A DNA stretch of 64,000 nucleotides from Archaeoglobus sulfaticallidus PM70-1 (GTDB lineage: Archaea > Halobacteriota > Archaeoglobi > Archaeoglobales > Archaeoglobaceae). The notes beneath the pieces were generated by a model. It was given only the letters and a program-made list of their open reading frames with translations. It was not told where the DNA came from and ran no database searches. A program made the position numbers and the translations under genes. Where the stretch lies: NCBI RefSeq assembly GCF_000385565.1, contig NC_021169.1:1222571-1286570 (forward strand). The letters run 5' to 3'. Within the stretch, counting starts at the first letter, position 1. The number at the start of each line of letters is the position of its first letter. This document shows positions 36,966-46,697 of the stretch, piece after piece.

Positions 36966-38273
36966 ATGGCCAGATGCGACTGGTGCGGTAAAAACACGTA
37001 TTTGCCTTACAAATGCAGGTACTGCGGAGGTTTCTTCTGTGAGGATTGCAGACTGCCACCAAATCACGACTGTAAAAATATAGAAGACTGGAAGACTCCA
37101 CCCGCAATCTCCCAGACCGGAAGGTCTGAAGGGATGTACAGGTACGCAAAAACTCACTGGATACAGGCAAAGAGATCCAGGAGATCCGGTAAGTTAAAGA
37201 AGATTGCAGCTTTTATTTTTGTCTTTCTGATAGGGGTTCTGGCCTACAACGTTTTTGAAGACAGCAACACAGGTTACCTTGACAAAATACAGGTTTTCAG
37301 AGAAGTAGCAAAAATTTCACACTTGGGGGAAACAGAAACGTCACCGACACCGGTATCTGAGGATGGAACAGAGGTTTCCCCATCAACACCCGTGTCTGAA
37401 GAGAAGACCCAGAGCAAAAATCAGCTAGGTACCGGAGAAGAGATAATCAACAAAACTGTTAACCAAGTTCTCAACTATTTAAATGAGGAAAGGAAGAAAA
37501 GGGAGTTACCGCCTGTCGAACTGATGCAGACGGGGATAGCACAGTTCAGGGCAGAAGACATGATACAGAGAGACTATTTTGGTCATTACGATCCTGAAGG
37601 ATTCCCCCCTTTCCACTACTACACTAAAATGGGGGGCATATACGCAATGGAGGAGAACTGCGGCTATTACAGAGTCATTGGGGGAAGTACTCGCTATAAT
37701 GAGATTCCAGATAAGGTTGTAGACTCTGTTAGAAGGATGATCTACAATGACTCCCTTTCAGACTGGGGTCACAGAGACTCTCTGCTGGATCCGGGCAACA
37801 ATTTTGTGGATATTGGCGTTAGCTGGGATTCAGACGAAATGGTTCTGGTCATCCACATGATCAAAAAGCATGTTGAATGGATTAATCCTCCTGAAGTCGA
37901 GAACATGCTGTTTTCAGCTGCTGGAAAGATTGACAGGAATGTAGAATTCTACGGCGTCCTAGTGTACTACCATCCACCACCGAGCAAGGAATTCACGAAC
38001 AGGCACAGCTACGAACTTGGGGATGTAGTTGCTGGAGTTATCCCGTCTCCGTACTACTACAAAGATGTGGAGACATGGAGACCGGTTAAGTGGAGACAGA
38101 CAGATCACGAATTCGACATATCCTTCAGGATCAAGCCGGTTAAAGGGGAGGGGTTTTACACAGTTGTGATCTTCGTGAAAAACAAAAGCGGATTGAAACA
38201 CCCGTATGATCCTGAGAGGAATGACTACTGGAGTATCTTGGACTATACCGTCTATGTCAAAACAGAAGAATGA
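36966..38273 (+). CDS. AN1 zinc finger - membrane anchor - CAP/SCP domain protein
   Basis: 435 aa. Residues 1-40 form an AN1-type zinc finger (CDWCGKNTYLPYKCRYCGGF, then CEDC and NHDC). A basic stretch precedes one membrane helix at about 78-96 (IAAFIFVFLIGVLAYNVF). A Ser/Thr/Pro linker leads to a CAP-like domain (VLNYLNEERKKRELPPVE, FGHYDPEGFPPFHYY, DWGHRDSLLDPGNNFVDIG) at about 155-310 and a C-terminal beta domain. The zinc finger would be cytoplasmic and the CAP domain outside. Intact and chromosomal in character. Role unknown. Confidence 0.78.
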   Translation: MARCDWCGKNTYLPYKCRYCGGFFCEDCRLPPNHDCKNIEDWKTPPAISQTGRSEGMYRYAKTHWIQAKRSRRSGKLKKIAAFIFVFLIGVLAYNVFEDSNTGYLDKIQVFREVAKISHLGETETSPTPVSEDGTEVSPSTPVSEEKTQSKNQLGTGEEIINKTVNQVLNYLNEERKKRELPPVELMQTGIAQFRAEDMIQRDYFGHYDPEGFPPFHYYTKMGGIYAMEENCGYYRVIGGSTRYNEIPDKVVDSVRRMIYNDSLSDWGHRDSLLDPGNNFVDIGVSWDSDEMVLVIHMIKKHVEWINPPEVENMLFSAAGKIDRNVEFYGVLVYYHPPPSKEFTNRHSYELGDVVAGVIPSPYYYKDVETWRPVKWRQTDHEFDISFRIKPVKGEGFYTVVIFVKNKSGLKHPYDPERNDYWSILDYTVYVKTEE

Positions 38274-38285
38274 AGGATTGATCGT

Positions 38286-38849
38286 TCAAAGGAATAACTC
38301 ATAGATCAAAATCCCCATAACCAAGACTCCTGCAATGAAGCCCAGTACAAGTCCTTTTTTGAATAGGCTTTTGCTAGATTTTTCCAAAGAGATTACACGG
38401 TCATGAAGTTCGCCCAATTTTCTGTTCATCTCTGTTACCAAGTTGTAAACCGAGAAGAACGTTTTATCTCCATTCAACTGCTCCTCTAAATTTTCACCCA
38501 ACCCATATAGGGTTTCAAAAATGACCTTGGCCAGATTGCTGTTGAGTCTCTGGAGTCTCTCATGCAGATACTTAAAGAGGTTATAGTAATCCTTAATGAA
38601 ATCATCCTTTATCGATTCAAGATCTCTGTTACTATATTTTTGGTATATCTCGTTTCTCCATTCTTCGATCTCTCTTGCCAAGTGTGCCTCTGAGGAAGAG
38701 TGCTTTACCAGAGCATAATTTACTCTGTAAATTTGTCTTTCAGTACCACCATAACTGTAAAGAAGCCCAATAACATTGTTCAATTTAGGATTTACAACTT
38801 TTGTAATAAATTCGTGGAAATCATTTATTTCTGTTTCATTTCCTGACAT
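38286..38849 (-). CDS. Coiled-coil protein with C-terminal membrane anchor
   Basis: 187 aa. Mostly helical (REIEEWRNEIYQKYSNRDLE; VTEMNRKLGELHDRVISLEK), with a C-terminal hydrophobic helix GLVLGFIAGVLVMGILIYEL. The arrangement is that of a tail-anchored protein facing the cytoplasm. Convergent with the CAP gene. No family recognised. Confidence 0.65.
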   Translation of the reverse strand: MSGNETEINDFHEFITKVVNPKLNNVIGLLYSYGGTERQIYRVNYALVKHSSSEAHLAREIEEWRNEIYQKYSNRDLESIKDDFIKDYYNLFKYLHERLQRLNSNLAKVIFETLYGLGENLEEQLNGDKTFFSVYNLVTEMNRKLGELHDRVISLEKSSKSLFKKGLVLGFIAGVLVMGILIYELFL

Positions 38850-39780
38850 CCTCTACCCCCCACAATAAATTCCCCCTGTTTCACCCCCGATATGGATCTT
38901 TTTAACTTTGTGTTTTGTTGTTAATTACCATAAATATTTATCTTAATAAAATTTTGGTTTTCTGAATTTGATTTACCCAGTTAAACAAAAGCCTCAACAA
39001 TAATCTGCCACGAACTTTAAAAGTATTCTATTGCCACTTCCATTTAAGTTGTATTAATTTTATGTAAAAACTTTTTTAAAGTCATAATATTATTAGATAA
39101 CATGTGCATATAGGTTCGTGAAATCACGAATGAAGGAGGCAACAAACTCAAAAGAATACTAAGATACAGTAAAGACACAGTGGAAGTAAAGAGAGCTCAA
39201 ATAGTTCTTGCTCAAGCGATGACAGTTCCTGAGATCAGCAAAGTCTTTGGATACTAGGAATTACGTATCCAAAGTCATACACAACTTCAACAAGGATGGA
39301 TTCAAATCTCTCAAGTCAAAATACGAAAACTGTGGAAGATGTTATAAGCGAGGAAACCAAACAGAGAATTGCTGATATTGCTTTGAGCAAAAATCAAGAG
39401 GTTGCACCTGAACAGCAATAACGTGTTCAATGCATTCTTCTCAATTGCGATGGCTAAAACTTTTGCTTTTTTTAAAGTCATCTGATGGCAGAATTCAATT
39501 TACCAAATGGCTGGGGCCTCTTTTGGATATGGTTTCCATTATTCTTACTTGTTGTTATAGCTTTAATAATCAGTATATTATCCAGAAGTTAGAGGTTTGC
39601 TTGCTCATCGATTAGGATTGCTAGCGCTTTTAGATCTTTAATATTAACTTGATAATTGTTATCTGCCCCCCAAATGCCACGACATAAAGCCTTCAATCCT
39701 CAACAAAATTTTAGATATAAACTCCTATTACTATCGTTCCACACTGAAAGCTTATTTCTACTCTGCCCATCAGGTACTGT
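38850..39780. other. AT-rich gap with a decayed IS630-like transposase
   Basis: On the plus strand, 39130-39400 gives RYSKDTVEVKRAQIVLAQAM and PEISKVFGY, then YVSKVIHNFNKDGFKSLKSK, the N-terminal HTH of an IS630-type transposase with stops and frame changes. The DDE part is absent. The rest (38850-39110 and 39600-39780) holds no gene I can support. Confidence 0.55.
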
Positions 39781-40272
39781 ATGGATATTGTAGAATCAGG
39801 ATTCAATGTCCTCATATCTCCTGCTGCAATAGCTGTTGATGAGGCCATAAAAATAGCATACACCAGCATTTCCTGCCTATTCATAGCGGGAAACAGAATC
39901 AGCATTCTGACGAGGATAAAGAGCGGCTATTATGTGGCAAGAGCTTTCACATCCCACCAGCTCCTGAACCTGCTTGAAGATTCATACCATCAGGCTGTTT
40001 TTGTGGAGCACGACCCATCCCTCTTCGAAACTGAGAGGGATGCTGAAAATGCCGGACTCGCTCTCAGGGATACGGCGGGGAGGTGCGATATCCTCGTGTA
40101 CTATTCCAGCAACACTGACAGCTACCTCAGAACAATTTCCAGATACGCTGACAGAGTTATTGTTGTCAGCAAACACCGCCCCGGATATGTGGCTGATGTG
40201 GTTCAGCTCAACCCAAAGAGGGAGGTGAGGAGCTTCCTCATCTCTGATACTCAGCTAACTCTGGAGGTGTGA
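39781..40272 (+). CDS. PolB2-operon small protein, RecA-like fold without Walker A
   Basis: 163 aa. The pattern FIAGNRISILTRI, AVFVEHDPSLFE, CDILVYYSSNTDSYL and RVIVVSKHRPG recalls a RecA/RadA-like core that has lost the P-loop. It is first in a tightly overlapping set of four genes with PolB2 and Cdc6. Such inactivated RadA-like partners of PolB2 are known from archaeal genome comparisons; assignment here is inference from fold pattern and context. Confidence 0.55.
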   Translation: MDIVESGFNVLISPAAIAVDEAIKIAYTSISCLFIAGNRISILTRIKSGYYVARAFTSHQLLNLLEDSYHQAVFVEHDPSLFETERDAENAGLALRDTAGRCDILVYYSSNTDSYLRTISRYADRVIVVSKHRPGYVADVVQLNPKREVRSFLISDTQLTLEV

Positions 40273-40274
40273 GC

Positions 40275-40580
40275 ATGGGGAGGAGCGTTGCGAGTGTCAG
40301 AATTCAGCTGAACGGTCTAATAGCCAAAATAGAGAGGGCTAAAAGCCTGATGAAGAGGGAGGAGGTTGTGTATGCCGACAGAGTGATAGAGGCCATCAAG
40401 AAGAGGTATTCCGTCTGCTACTACGCTTTTGACTCGGCTGAAGAGGCGGCCCTCTTTTCCCTAACTATAGAACTTATGAGGCTGATTGACCATGCTGATT
40501 CTGGATGTTTTTCCGTCGAGAAAAGGAATCAATGTCTGGCTGAAAAGGAGAGGTGCGAGGAAAGTCTTCATCAGACATGA
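40275..40580 (+). CDS. PolB2-operon small helical protein
   Basis: 101 aa from the ATG at 40275 behind GGAGGTG. Helical, with KIERAKSLMKREEVVYADRV and AALFSLTIELMRLIDH. Its last 29 codons overlap the polymerase start in another frame. No family recognised; probably a small subunit or partner of the polymerase. Confidence 0.6.
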   Translation: MGRSVASVRIQLNGLIAKIERAKSLMKREEVVYADRVIEAIKKRYSVCYYAFDSAEEAALFSLTIELMRLIDHADSGCFSVEKRNQCLAEKERCEESLHQT

Positions 40581-42438
40581 AGATTATTTCTTGGTTCACT
40601 TTCCCGACAGGCATAAGCATTCAGCGCTTATTGAAGACCTGGAGAGCAGGTATAGAGTTGAAGAGGCCACAATCAGAACCATATTCGGGGAGAAAGAGGG
40701 GTACAGAATTTCCGCTCCGAGAAAGGTTGCAAGGCTGATCGAGATACAGGCTCCGGAGGCTGAGCTCTTCAACGCTGACATCAGAAGGGAAGTAGATTAC
40801 CTTGCCGGCAGAAACCTGACATGCATGGCAGAGCCTTTCGAGGACAGGTTCAGCCTCAAACTTCCAGAGCTGGAAGTTTTTGAATGCAGGGTGAGGTTCG
40901 ATGATCCGCTCAGGCCTTCAGAGGTTGTGGCCATTGAAAGCAAACCCTTCAGGGCTGAGGGGAGGGAAAGGATAATCTTGGAGGAGTTCATGAATCACCT
41001 CGACTCGAAAAATCCCGATGTCGTTGTGATGGATAATGCAGACATTGCTGCAAGGCTGATGTTTGAGAAATGCAGAAAGTACGGAATAGACTTCACCCTG
41101 AGCAGGGGGAAAATAAGATTTCTCAAAGCAAACAGCTACTACAGCTACGGAGCGGTAAAGTACAGAAAAGGAGCACTGATTCCTGAGGGCAGGATCCTCA
41201 TCGATTCGACTTCCTTCGCTTATCAGGAATACGGACTGAACGGTATCCTCTTCACCTCAAAGCTCACAGCCCTTTCAGCAAATCTGACCTCCCGCTTCAC
41301 CCCCGGAACATTGATCTCGAGCTATGAAGTCTATGAGGCCCTGAACAGGGGAATTGCTGTTCCCTACAGAAAGTGGAACGCTGAAACTCCAAGAAAAGTT
41401 GAGGAGCTGAGGGAGAAGGACAAGGGCGGCCTGATCCTCCAGCCGGAGCCGGGAATTTATGAGAATGTTGCCCAGCTCGACTTCACCTCCATGTATCCGA
41501 CAATAATCGTGAAGTATAATTTGAGTCCCGAGTCGATAAGTGGAAGAAGAGGTTTTCTGTCAACAATTCTGAAGCCGCTTCTCGGTCTCAGGATAAAGAC
41601 GAAGAGGATGAAGAAGAGCAAGCCGGAAGTTGCGGGAATTGATACAGCTCTGAAGTGGATGCTGGTAACCTGTTTCGGATATACGGGATTCAGAAATGCC
41701 AAATTTGGCAGCATAGCCGTGCACGAGGCAATAACAGGGATTGGCAGGGAGATTCTGCTGAAGAGCATTAAAGTGGTAGAAGCGGGTGTGGATGCTGGTG
41801 TAGAGGTTATCCATGCGATGGTGGACAGCATCTTCGTCAGAAACCCCAACGGAAAGCTGAAAGAAAAGATAGAGAGGGAAACAGGAATGCTCCTGGATGA
41901 GGACAGGTACTTCTGGATAGTGTTCCTCCCAAAGAAGGACGGATTTGGCAATGCTGCCAGATACTACGGTTTGCTTGAGAGCGGAGAGCTAAAGCTGAGA
42001 GGAGTTATGGCGAGAAAGAGAGACACGCCAGAATACATAAGAAGATCCCAGCTCGAGATGTTCAGCCTGCTCAGAAAGGCAAGGACGATTGAGGAACTCT
42101 GCACTCTTGAAGAAAAGCTAAACCGAATTTACAGAAAATACCGGACGGAGATGAGACACGCCAATCCTGAAGAGTTCCTCATCAGGAGGAGGATAAGCAG
42201 AACCTCCTACACAAGAAGCTCGCTTGAGGCATCAGCCGTTAAGGAGCTGAAAAGGCTTGGGGTTGAGCTCTTTCCGGGCATGGAGATAGAGTATGCTGTG
42301 GTGGATTTTTCGAGGAAAGCAGTCTCAGTGAATCCTGACAGCATCGACATAAACTACTATACAAGAATGCTGGAAAAGGCTTATGAGGAGGTTCACTTCT
42401 CTATCAGATGTGCAGTGGAGCGCGTTCAGAAATCCTGA
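40492..42438 (+). CDS. polB2: Family B DNA polymerase of the PolB2 (atypical) group
   Basis: 648 aa from the ATG at 40492. Motif A is LDFTSMYPTIIVKYNL (Asp330). The motif B region is KWMLVTCFGYTGFRNAKFG. Motif C, normally D-T-D-S, reads M-V-D-S (Asp445), so one metal-binding Asp is missing. The N-terminal exonuclease motifs are not recognisable. These are the marks of archaeal PolB2, long regarded as inactive but reported in crenarchaea to act in damage tolerance. It lies in one operon with two small genes and a Cdc6-like ATPase. Confidence 0.85.
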   Translation: MLILDVFPSRKGINVWLKRRGARKVFIRHEDYFLVHFPDRHKHSALIEDLESRYRVEEATIRTIFGEKEGYRISAPRKVARLIEIQAPEAELFNADIRREVDYLAGRNLTCMAEPFEDRFSLKLPELEVFECRVRFDDPLRPSEVVAIESKPFRAEGRERIILEEFMNHLDSKNPDVVVMDNADIAARLMFEKCRKYGIDFTLSRGKIRFLKANSYYSYGAVKYRKGALIPEGRILIDSTSFAYQEYGLNGILFTSKLTALSANLTSRFTPGTLISSYEVYEALNRGIAVPYRKWNAETPRKVEELREKDKGGLILQPEPGIYENVAQLDFTSMYPTIIVKYNLSPESISGRRGFLSTILKPLLGLRIKTKRMKKSKPEVAGIDTALKWMLVTCFGYTGFRNAKFGSIAVHEAITGIGREILLKSIKVVEAGVDAGVEVIHAMVDSIFVRNPNGKLKEKIERETGMLLDEDRYFWIVFLPKKDGFGNAARYYGLLESGELKLRGVMARKRDTPEYIRRSQLEMFSLLRKARTIEELCTLEEKLNRIYRKYRTEMRHANPEEFLIRRRISRTSYTRSSLEASAVKELKRLGVELFPGMEIEYAVVDFSRKAVSVNPDSIDINYYTRMLEKAYEEVHFSIRCAVERVQKS

Positions 42439-43465
42439 AGTGTTCGAACCTGACTACATTCCCGAAATCCTGGCATTCAGAGATGCCCAGCTCAGGGCTC
42501 TCGCATCAAATCTGAAGCCCATGCTGTCGGGGATGAATGCCGTCGATACTGTCTGCATAGGTCCTCCCGCAACCGGCAAGACTTCATGCGTGAGAAAGAT
42601 CATCTCATCTGCCGAAATCAGGGCTGGATACGTGAACGCCTCCCTCGTAAGAACCAGATCGGAACTCGCAACCGGGATATTCAAAGCGGTAACGGGGCTA
42701 ACTCCACCGAGGAGAGGGGTTTCATTTTCCGAGCTTATGGGCAGGGCGTTTGACAGTGCGGATTCCCTCCTGATAGTCATAGATGATGCCACAGCTCTGA
42801 ACGAGAAAATACTGAATGAGGTGATCGTTTACGTGTGCAGAATGAAAGAGATGGGGTATAAAGCGGGACTCTGGTTGGTCTTCACTGATTCCAGGTATGT
42901 ATCCCTCCTCTCAGCAGATACAGGATCGATTTTCCATCCCGATGAGGTCTTCTTCCATGCCTACGGATACGATGAGATTTTTGAGATCCTCATGGAGAGG
43001 GCCAAAGCCGGATTCTCTGCAGGTGCTTTTGGTGAGGATGTAATCGACTTCGCAACAGGTATGGCCTTTGAAACTGCAGACCTGAGACTTGGACTCTACA
43101 TCCTGAGAATGGCAGGCATTATTGCAGACAGGGAGGGGAAGGAGAGAATAGGGGTCGATGATGCCGAGAAAGCTTACGAGAAGGGGAAGTGGCTGTTTCT
43201 GACCAGATCACTGTCAAATCTCAGCAGGGATGAGAGAAGATTGCTCAAGGCAATTTACGAGCTGGATGCAGAAACAACGGGTGAGCTCTTTGATGAGGTG
43301 AGAGACTGGCTTTACTACGAGAAGTTTCACAGGATGCTCGCCAAGCTGGAGAACCTCAGGCTGATCGATTTGAAGCTTGAATACCGGAAAGGCAGAACCA
43401 GAAGGATTTTCAGAAGGTTTGAGAGGGATGTTCTGCTGGATGCACTGGAGAGGGTGAGTAGCTAG
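42383..43465 (+). CDS. Orc1/Cdc6-family ATPase
   Basis: 360 aa. Walker A GPPATGKTSCVR, Walker B LLIVIDDATAL, and a C-terminal winged helix (LSRDERRLLKAIYELD through KLENLRLIDLKLEYRKG). Orc1/Cdc6 proteins bind origins and load the MCM helicase. This one overlaps the PolB2 gene by 56 bases and is divergent from the common form, so it may serve the PolB2 pathway, not the main origin. No origin repeats are evident beside it. Confidence 0.82.
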   Translation: MRRFTSLSDVQWSAFRNPEVFEPDYIPEILAFRDAQLRALASNLKPMLSGMNAVDTVCIGPPATGKTSCVRKIISSAEIRAGYVNASLVRTRSELATGIFKAVTGLTPPRRGVSFSELMGRAFDSADSLLIVIDDATALNEKILNEVIVYVCRMKEMGYKAGLWLVFTDSRYVSLLSADTGSIFHPDEVFFHAYGYDEIFEILMERAKAGFSAGAFGEDVIDFATGMAFETADLRLGLYILRMAGIIADREGKERIGVDDAEKAYEKGKWLFLTRSLSNLSRDERRLLKAIYELDAETTGELFDEVRDWLYYEKFHRMLAKLENLRLIDLKLEYRKGRTRRIFRRFERDVLLDALERVSS

Positions 43466-43494
43466 TTTGACTTAAACATATTTTAGAAGCCGTT

Positions 43495-44355
43495 AATGAG
43501 CTGAAAAAAGAAGGGCTCACTTCCCCTTCCTTAAACTTCGGGAAAAGCAGCGTATCACCAATTTCAATTTTCGCATCTCTTATCTCATGAATCAGCATGT
43601 TCATTTTGCACAAAGCGTAGGTTGTGGCATTTGCTTCCTGACCAAACAGAAACAGCTTCTTGGCTTCGTTTCTACCATACTTCTCTTCAACATGCTCGTA
43701 AGCCTGAATGAGCATACCACCTGAGCCGCAAGCTGGGTCGTAAACCGATTCCATTGGTTTGGGATTGAGAATTTTGATAAGCAGTTTAACAACTTCTCTC
43801 GGCGTGTAAACTTCCCCTTCTTTTGCCTTTTGTGGAGCGAAATAACGGAGAACCCATTCGTAAGCATCTCCAAGGACATCAGGAGAGACATTGGCAAGGG
43901 GTGTTTTACTGAATAGCTCAACGAGCTGTCTGAGTATCTCTATGTTCTCCCTGTTTGTCGTGAACTCTATGAAGTCGAATCTATCAACGACTCCCCGCAA
44001 GTCAGGATTCATCTCTGCAAGTTTTTGAAGGCATTTGCAAGCCTTTCGGGCAGCTTGCTAACATCCTCTCTTATGTTGTCCCACAATAGCTCTTTTGTTA
44101 GTGCAAAATCGTGGTATGTTGTGCTCATTGCTTCTTTTTCAGCTTCTTCTTCACTCAAACCATCTTCTATTGCCTCCCTCTTTGCAAGTTCGAACTCCAT
44201 TTTCCATTTATCGCTTATCCTCTTCAGGAAGAGGAGAATGAGTATGTACTTGTAATCCACTCTCGTCCTTATTAAATCGGCAGCTGTTTGAGCAATCTTT
44301 CAAGCTCCTCTCTTGTAACTTCCTTCTCAAAGCCAAAATCAGATAGTGTTACCAT
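43495..44355 (-). pseudogene. Type I restriction methyltransferase subunit (HsdM) relic 2
   Basis: It begins at 44355 with MVTLSDFGFEKEVTREELER, then in other frames YILILLFLKRISDKWKMEFE, MNPDLRGVVDRFDFIEF and EGEVYTPREVVKLLIKIL. The SAM motif DPACGSGGMLIQAYEH is intact. After PKFKEGE the frame enters unrelated DNA next to the cdc6 stop, so the second half, including NPP(Y/W), is gone. Two frameshifts lie near 44270 and 44010. The sequence differs from relic 1, so it comes from another type I system. Confidence 0.85.
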
Positions 44356-44418
44356 GCAAACTCATTTTTTTGCTAATGTTTTTTAACTTTGTTTGTTTTA
44401 ATTATACATGGTGGTTCC

Positions 44419-44859
44419 ATGGCATACTGGCTCTGCATAACAAATGAAGAGAATTGGAAGGTAATTAAAGAGAAAAATGTATGGGGTGTTCCTGAAAGGC
44501 ACAAAAACACCATTGCAAAGGTTAAACCTGGCGATAAACTCCTGATTTACCTGAAGCAGGAAAGAATTAAAGATGATGTCAAAGAGCCACGAATCGTTGG
44601 TGCTTATGAAGCAACGTCTGAAGTCTTTAAAGACTCTAAAAGAGTGTTCAAAACACCACCTGGCATGGGCAATGAAACATTTCCTCTGAGAATAAAGCTG
44701 AAGCCCGTAAAAATATTCGAAAAGTCAGTTGAATTTAAGCCACTAATTCCAAAACTGAAGTTTATAACAAACAAGAAGAAGTGGAGCGGGCACTTGATGG
44801 GCAAGGCAATGAGGGAGATTCCTGAGGAAGACTATAAACTCATCGTTAGCAGCGTTTAA
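44419..44859 (+). CDS. EVE-domain protein (EVE-3)
   Basis: 146 aa from the ATG at 44419. It has the same EVE core as the other copies ([50 protein letters not shown]). It is divergent from hsdM relic 2 and lies 36 bases before a CoiA-like nuclease gene on the same strand. Together they could form a reader and cutter pair. Confidence 0.9.
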   Translation: MAYWLCITNEENWKVIKEKNVWGVPERHKNTIAKVKPGDKLLIYLKQERIKDDVKEPRIVGAYEATSEVFKDSKRVFKTPPGMGNETFPLRIKLKPVKIFEKSVEFKPLIPKLKFITNKKKWSGHLMGKAMREIPEEDYKLIVSSV

Positions 44860-44895
44860 TGGTTTTCTTCCCACGAAAGAGGCTTAGTGGGTGCT

Positions 44896-46248
44896 ATGCC
44901 TGAAGTGAAGTATGACATAGCACTTGACTCTGAAGGAAAATACGTCTCCATCCTAAATGCAGAAAAAGGCTTGAAATACTACTGTCCAGAATGTAAAGGA
45001 GAATTTATAGTCAGAAAAGGAAAAATCAGAGCATGGCATTTTGCACATAAAGGCGGTATACCGCCAAGTTGTAGCGGAGAATCAGCAAAGCATGCTTTGA
45101 TGAAACACAAATTGTATTATCTCTTAAGCAACACTGGCAAGCTGTATGTTGTTTACCACTGTGAGCGATGTGGGAGTTACCATTATAGAGACATCAAGGT
45201 GAATTATGTGCGTATCGAGGAGGAAATAGGAAGTGTTAGACCTGATGTATCCGTAATTTATAAAGCTAACAAAAAACTAGCAATCGAAGTTGTTCACAGA
45301 AACCCTCTGGACGTAGAGAAAGAGGGTGTATTCAAGAGAGAAGATATTAGTTTTCTGGAAGTCTGGTGTGAAGACAACTCAAGATTTCTTGAAGAGGTTG
45401 TTGAGATCAAAATACCAGTATTTGTTCCGCAGGATGGTTATAGCCTCGTCCACGAATTGGTCCAAGAAATTGGCGACAATCGTGCTTTGTTATTCTATAG
45501 AAAGTGTCGCCTATTGGATAGAGAATGTCTTCTAGATGTCTTAAAGTCTAGGAATTTCAGGATAATTGACAACATGAACATCAAGAGCTGGATAAAAAAA
45601 GTGAGAGCAAAAGGTAAATGTGGTACAATTTTCAACGTTGAACGGGAAAATGGAGTAATATTTGCAAAAACCAAGGAGCAGGGAAGTGTGGTACTAGCAC
45701 CCAATGTCTATCAAGGAGATTGTGTGTGGGGTGTTCCTAGTTACATGCTCACACGCCGAGATTCTCTCAGCGAACCCTCTGTTGAATGGGCCATATTCGT
45801 GGGTAAGATGTATGGATTGTTAGTTTTCAGCGAAGAACTTTTTGAAGACTTTGATGAACTCATTGATGAAGTTTTTAATTACGCGAATAATACTAAAATG
45901 AATACTCTATTGCCATTTCTAGGCATTGATTCACCTTCTGAGTACGAGTTCGAGTTAGGTGCGTTCAAACAGATTCTCGAAAGTGTCTCTGAATTCTATG
46001 GATGTTACACAGTATCTGCTCAAAGGAAATTCATAAAACCAAAAAACAAACATAAAAGGCCAAAAGAAAACTCAATTATCGAAACCATTATTTTGAAGAC
46101 TTTAGGAGAGCTAGATAGGCCCACTACAGCCTACGAGTTGAGTATCATGACAAAGATTCCAATATGGGATGTTTTAATAGCTCTAAACAAACTTGTTTCC
46201 TCAGGAGAAGTTTGTCAGATAAAGGGGTACTTCTCAATAAAGAAGTAA
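44896..46248 (+). CDS. CoiA-like nuclease with zinc finger and C-terminal winged helix
   Basis: 450 aa from the ATG at 44896. The N-terminus is CoiA-like: YYCPECKGEFIVRKGKIRAW and HFAHK (Cys30, Cys33, His48, His51). A second Cys pair is CERC (89-92). The nuclease core has RPDVSVIY (Asp117) and LAIEVVHRN (Glu131); the usual Gln or Lys two residues after Glu is Val, so catalysis is uncertain. Residues about 380-450 look like a winged helix (TTAYELSIMTKIPIWDVLIA). It probably acts on DNA. Context with an EVE gene suggests modification-dependent restriction (inference). Confidence 0.68.
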   Translation: MPEVKYDIALDSEGKYVSILNAEKGLKYYCPECKGEFIVRKGKIRAWHFAHKGGIPPSCSGESAKHALMKHKLYYLLSNTGKLYVVYHCERCGSYHYRDIKVNYVRIEEEIGSVRPDVSVIYKANKKLAIEVVHRNPLDVEKEGVFKREDISFLEVWCEDNSRFLEEVVEIKIPVFVPQDGYSLVHELVQEIGDNRALLFYRKCRLLDRECLLDVLKSRNFRIIDNMNIKSWIKKVRAKGKCGTIFNVERENGVIFAKTKEQGSVVLAPNVYQGDCVWGVPSYMLTRRDSLSEPSVEWAIFVGKMYGLLVFSEELFEDFDELIDEVFNYANNTKMNTLLPFLGIDSPSEYEFELGAFKQILESVSEFYGCYTVSAQRKFIKPKNKHKRPKENSIIETIILKTLGELDRPTTAYELSIMTKIPIWDVLIALNKLVSSGEVCQIKGYFSIKK

Positions 46249-46697
46249 TAATGTCCACCAACTATAAAAACGGGTAATCCCAACTACTTTCTGTCCTTTG
46301 GATTGAGTTTCGTATTTCACATGTCATCTTGAGCACAAAAAGACATGGTACAATGTCTGAGGACCTCCAAATTTCCTTTATTTCTTGTGAGGATAACATG
46401 TAATTTTGTCAGAAACCATGTCTTCTCTCAGGAAAAGTAATGAGGTAGTTATTAACCGTAAATCAAAGGTTAAATCTAATCATAATATCGGGGTGGACCC
46501 AACCTTTGAGTTTGTGCCCATTTTGAATAGGATCTGCTGCATTTACATGTGTAACTAACTTCATCTTACTGGGCTAAAAGTAATCAAAGACTACAAACTA
46601 AAGATGATGTACATAACTTTATTTTTATCCCTTTTCTCATTTACTCATCTGTTGATAACCCAAATACAGGATACTCATTACTTAAAACTTCAAATAC
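46249..46697. other. Intergenic stretch without a supported gene
   Basis: About 450 bases between the CoiA-like gene and the SHOCT gene (both ending here). I see no tRNA, repeat array or gene; short AT runs near the ends may serve as terminators. Confidence 0.5.

Noticed and set aside
39430-39615. 61-residue plus-strand frame after the IS630 relic
   Set aside because: It has no start signal or family feature and lies in decayed transposase sequence.
42383-43495. Replication origin next to the Cdc6 gene
   Set aside because: No repeated origin boxes or long AT-rich unwinding region are evident; the next DNA is the hsdM relic.
35946-44355. The two hsdM relics as halves of one gene split by a 6.7-kb insertion
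   Set aside because: Both contain their own N-terminal region and their sequences differ, so they are two separate type I methyltransferase remnants.
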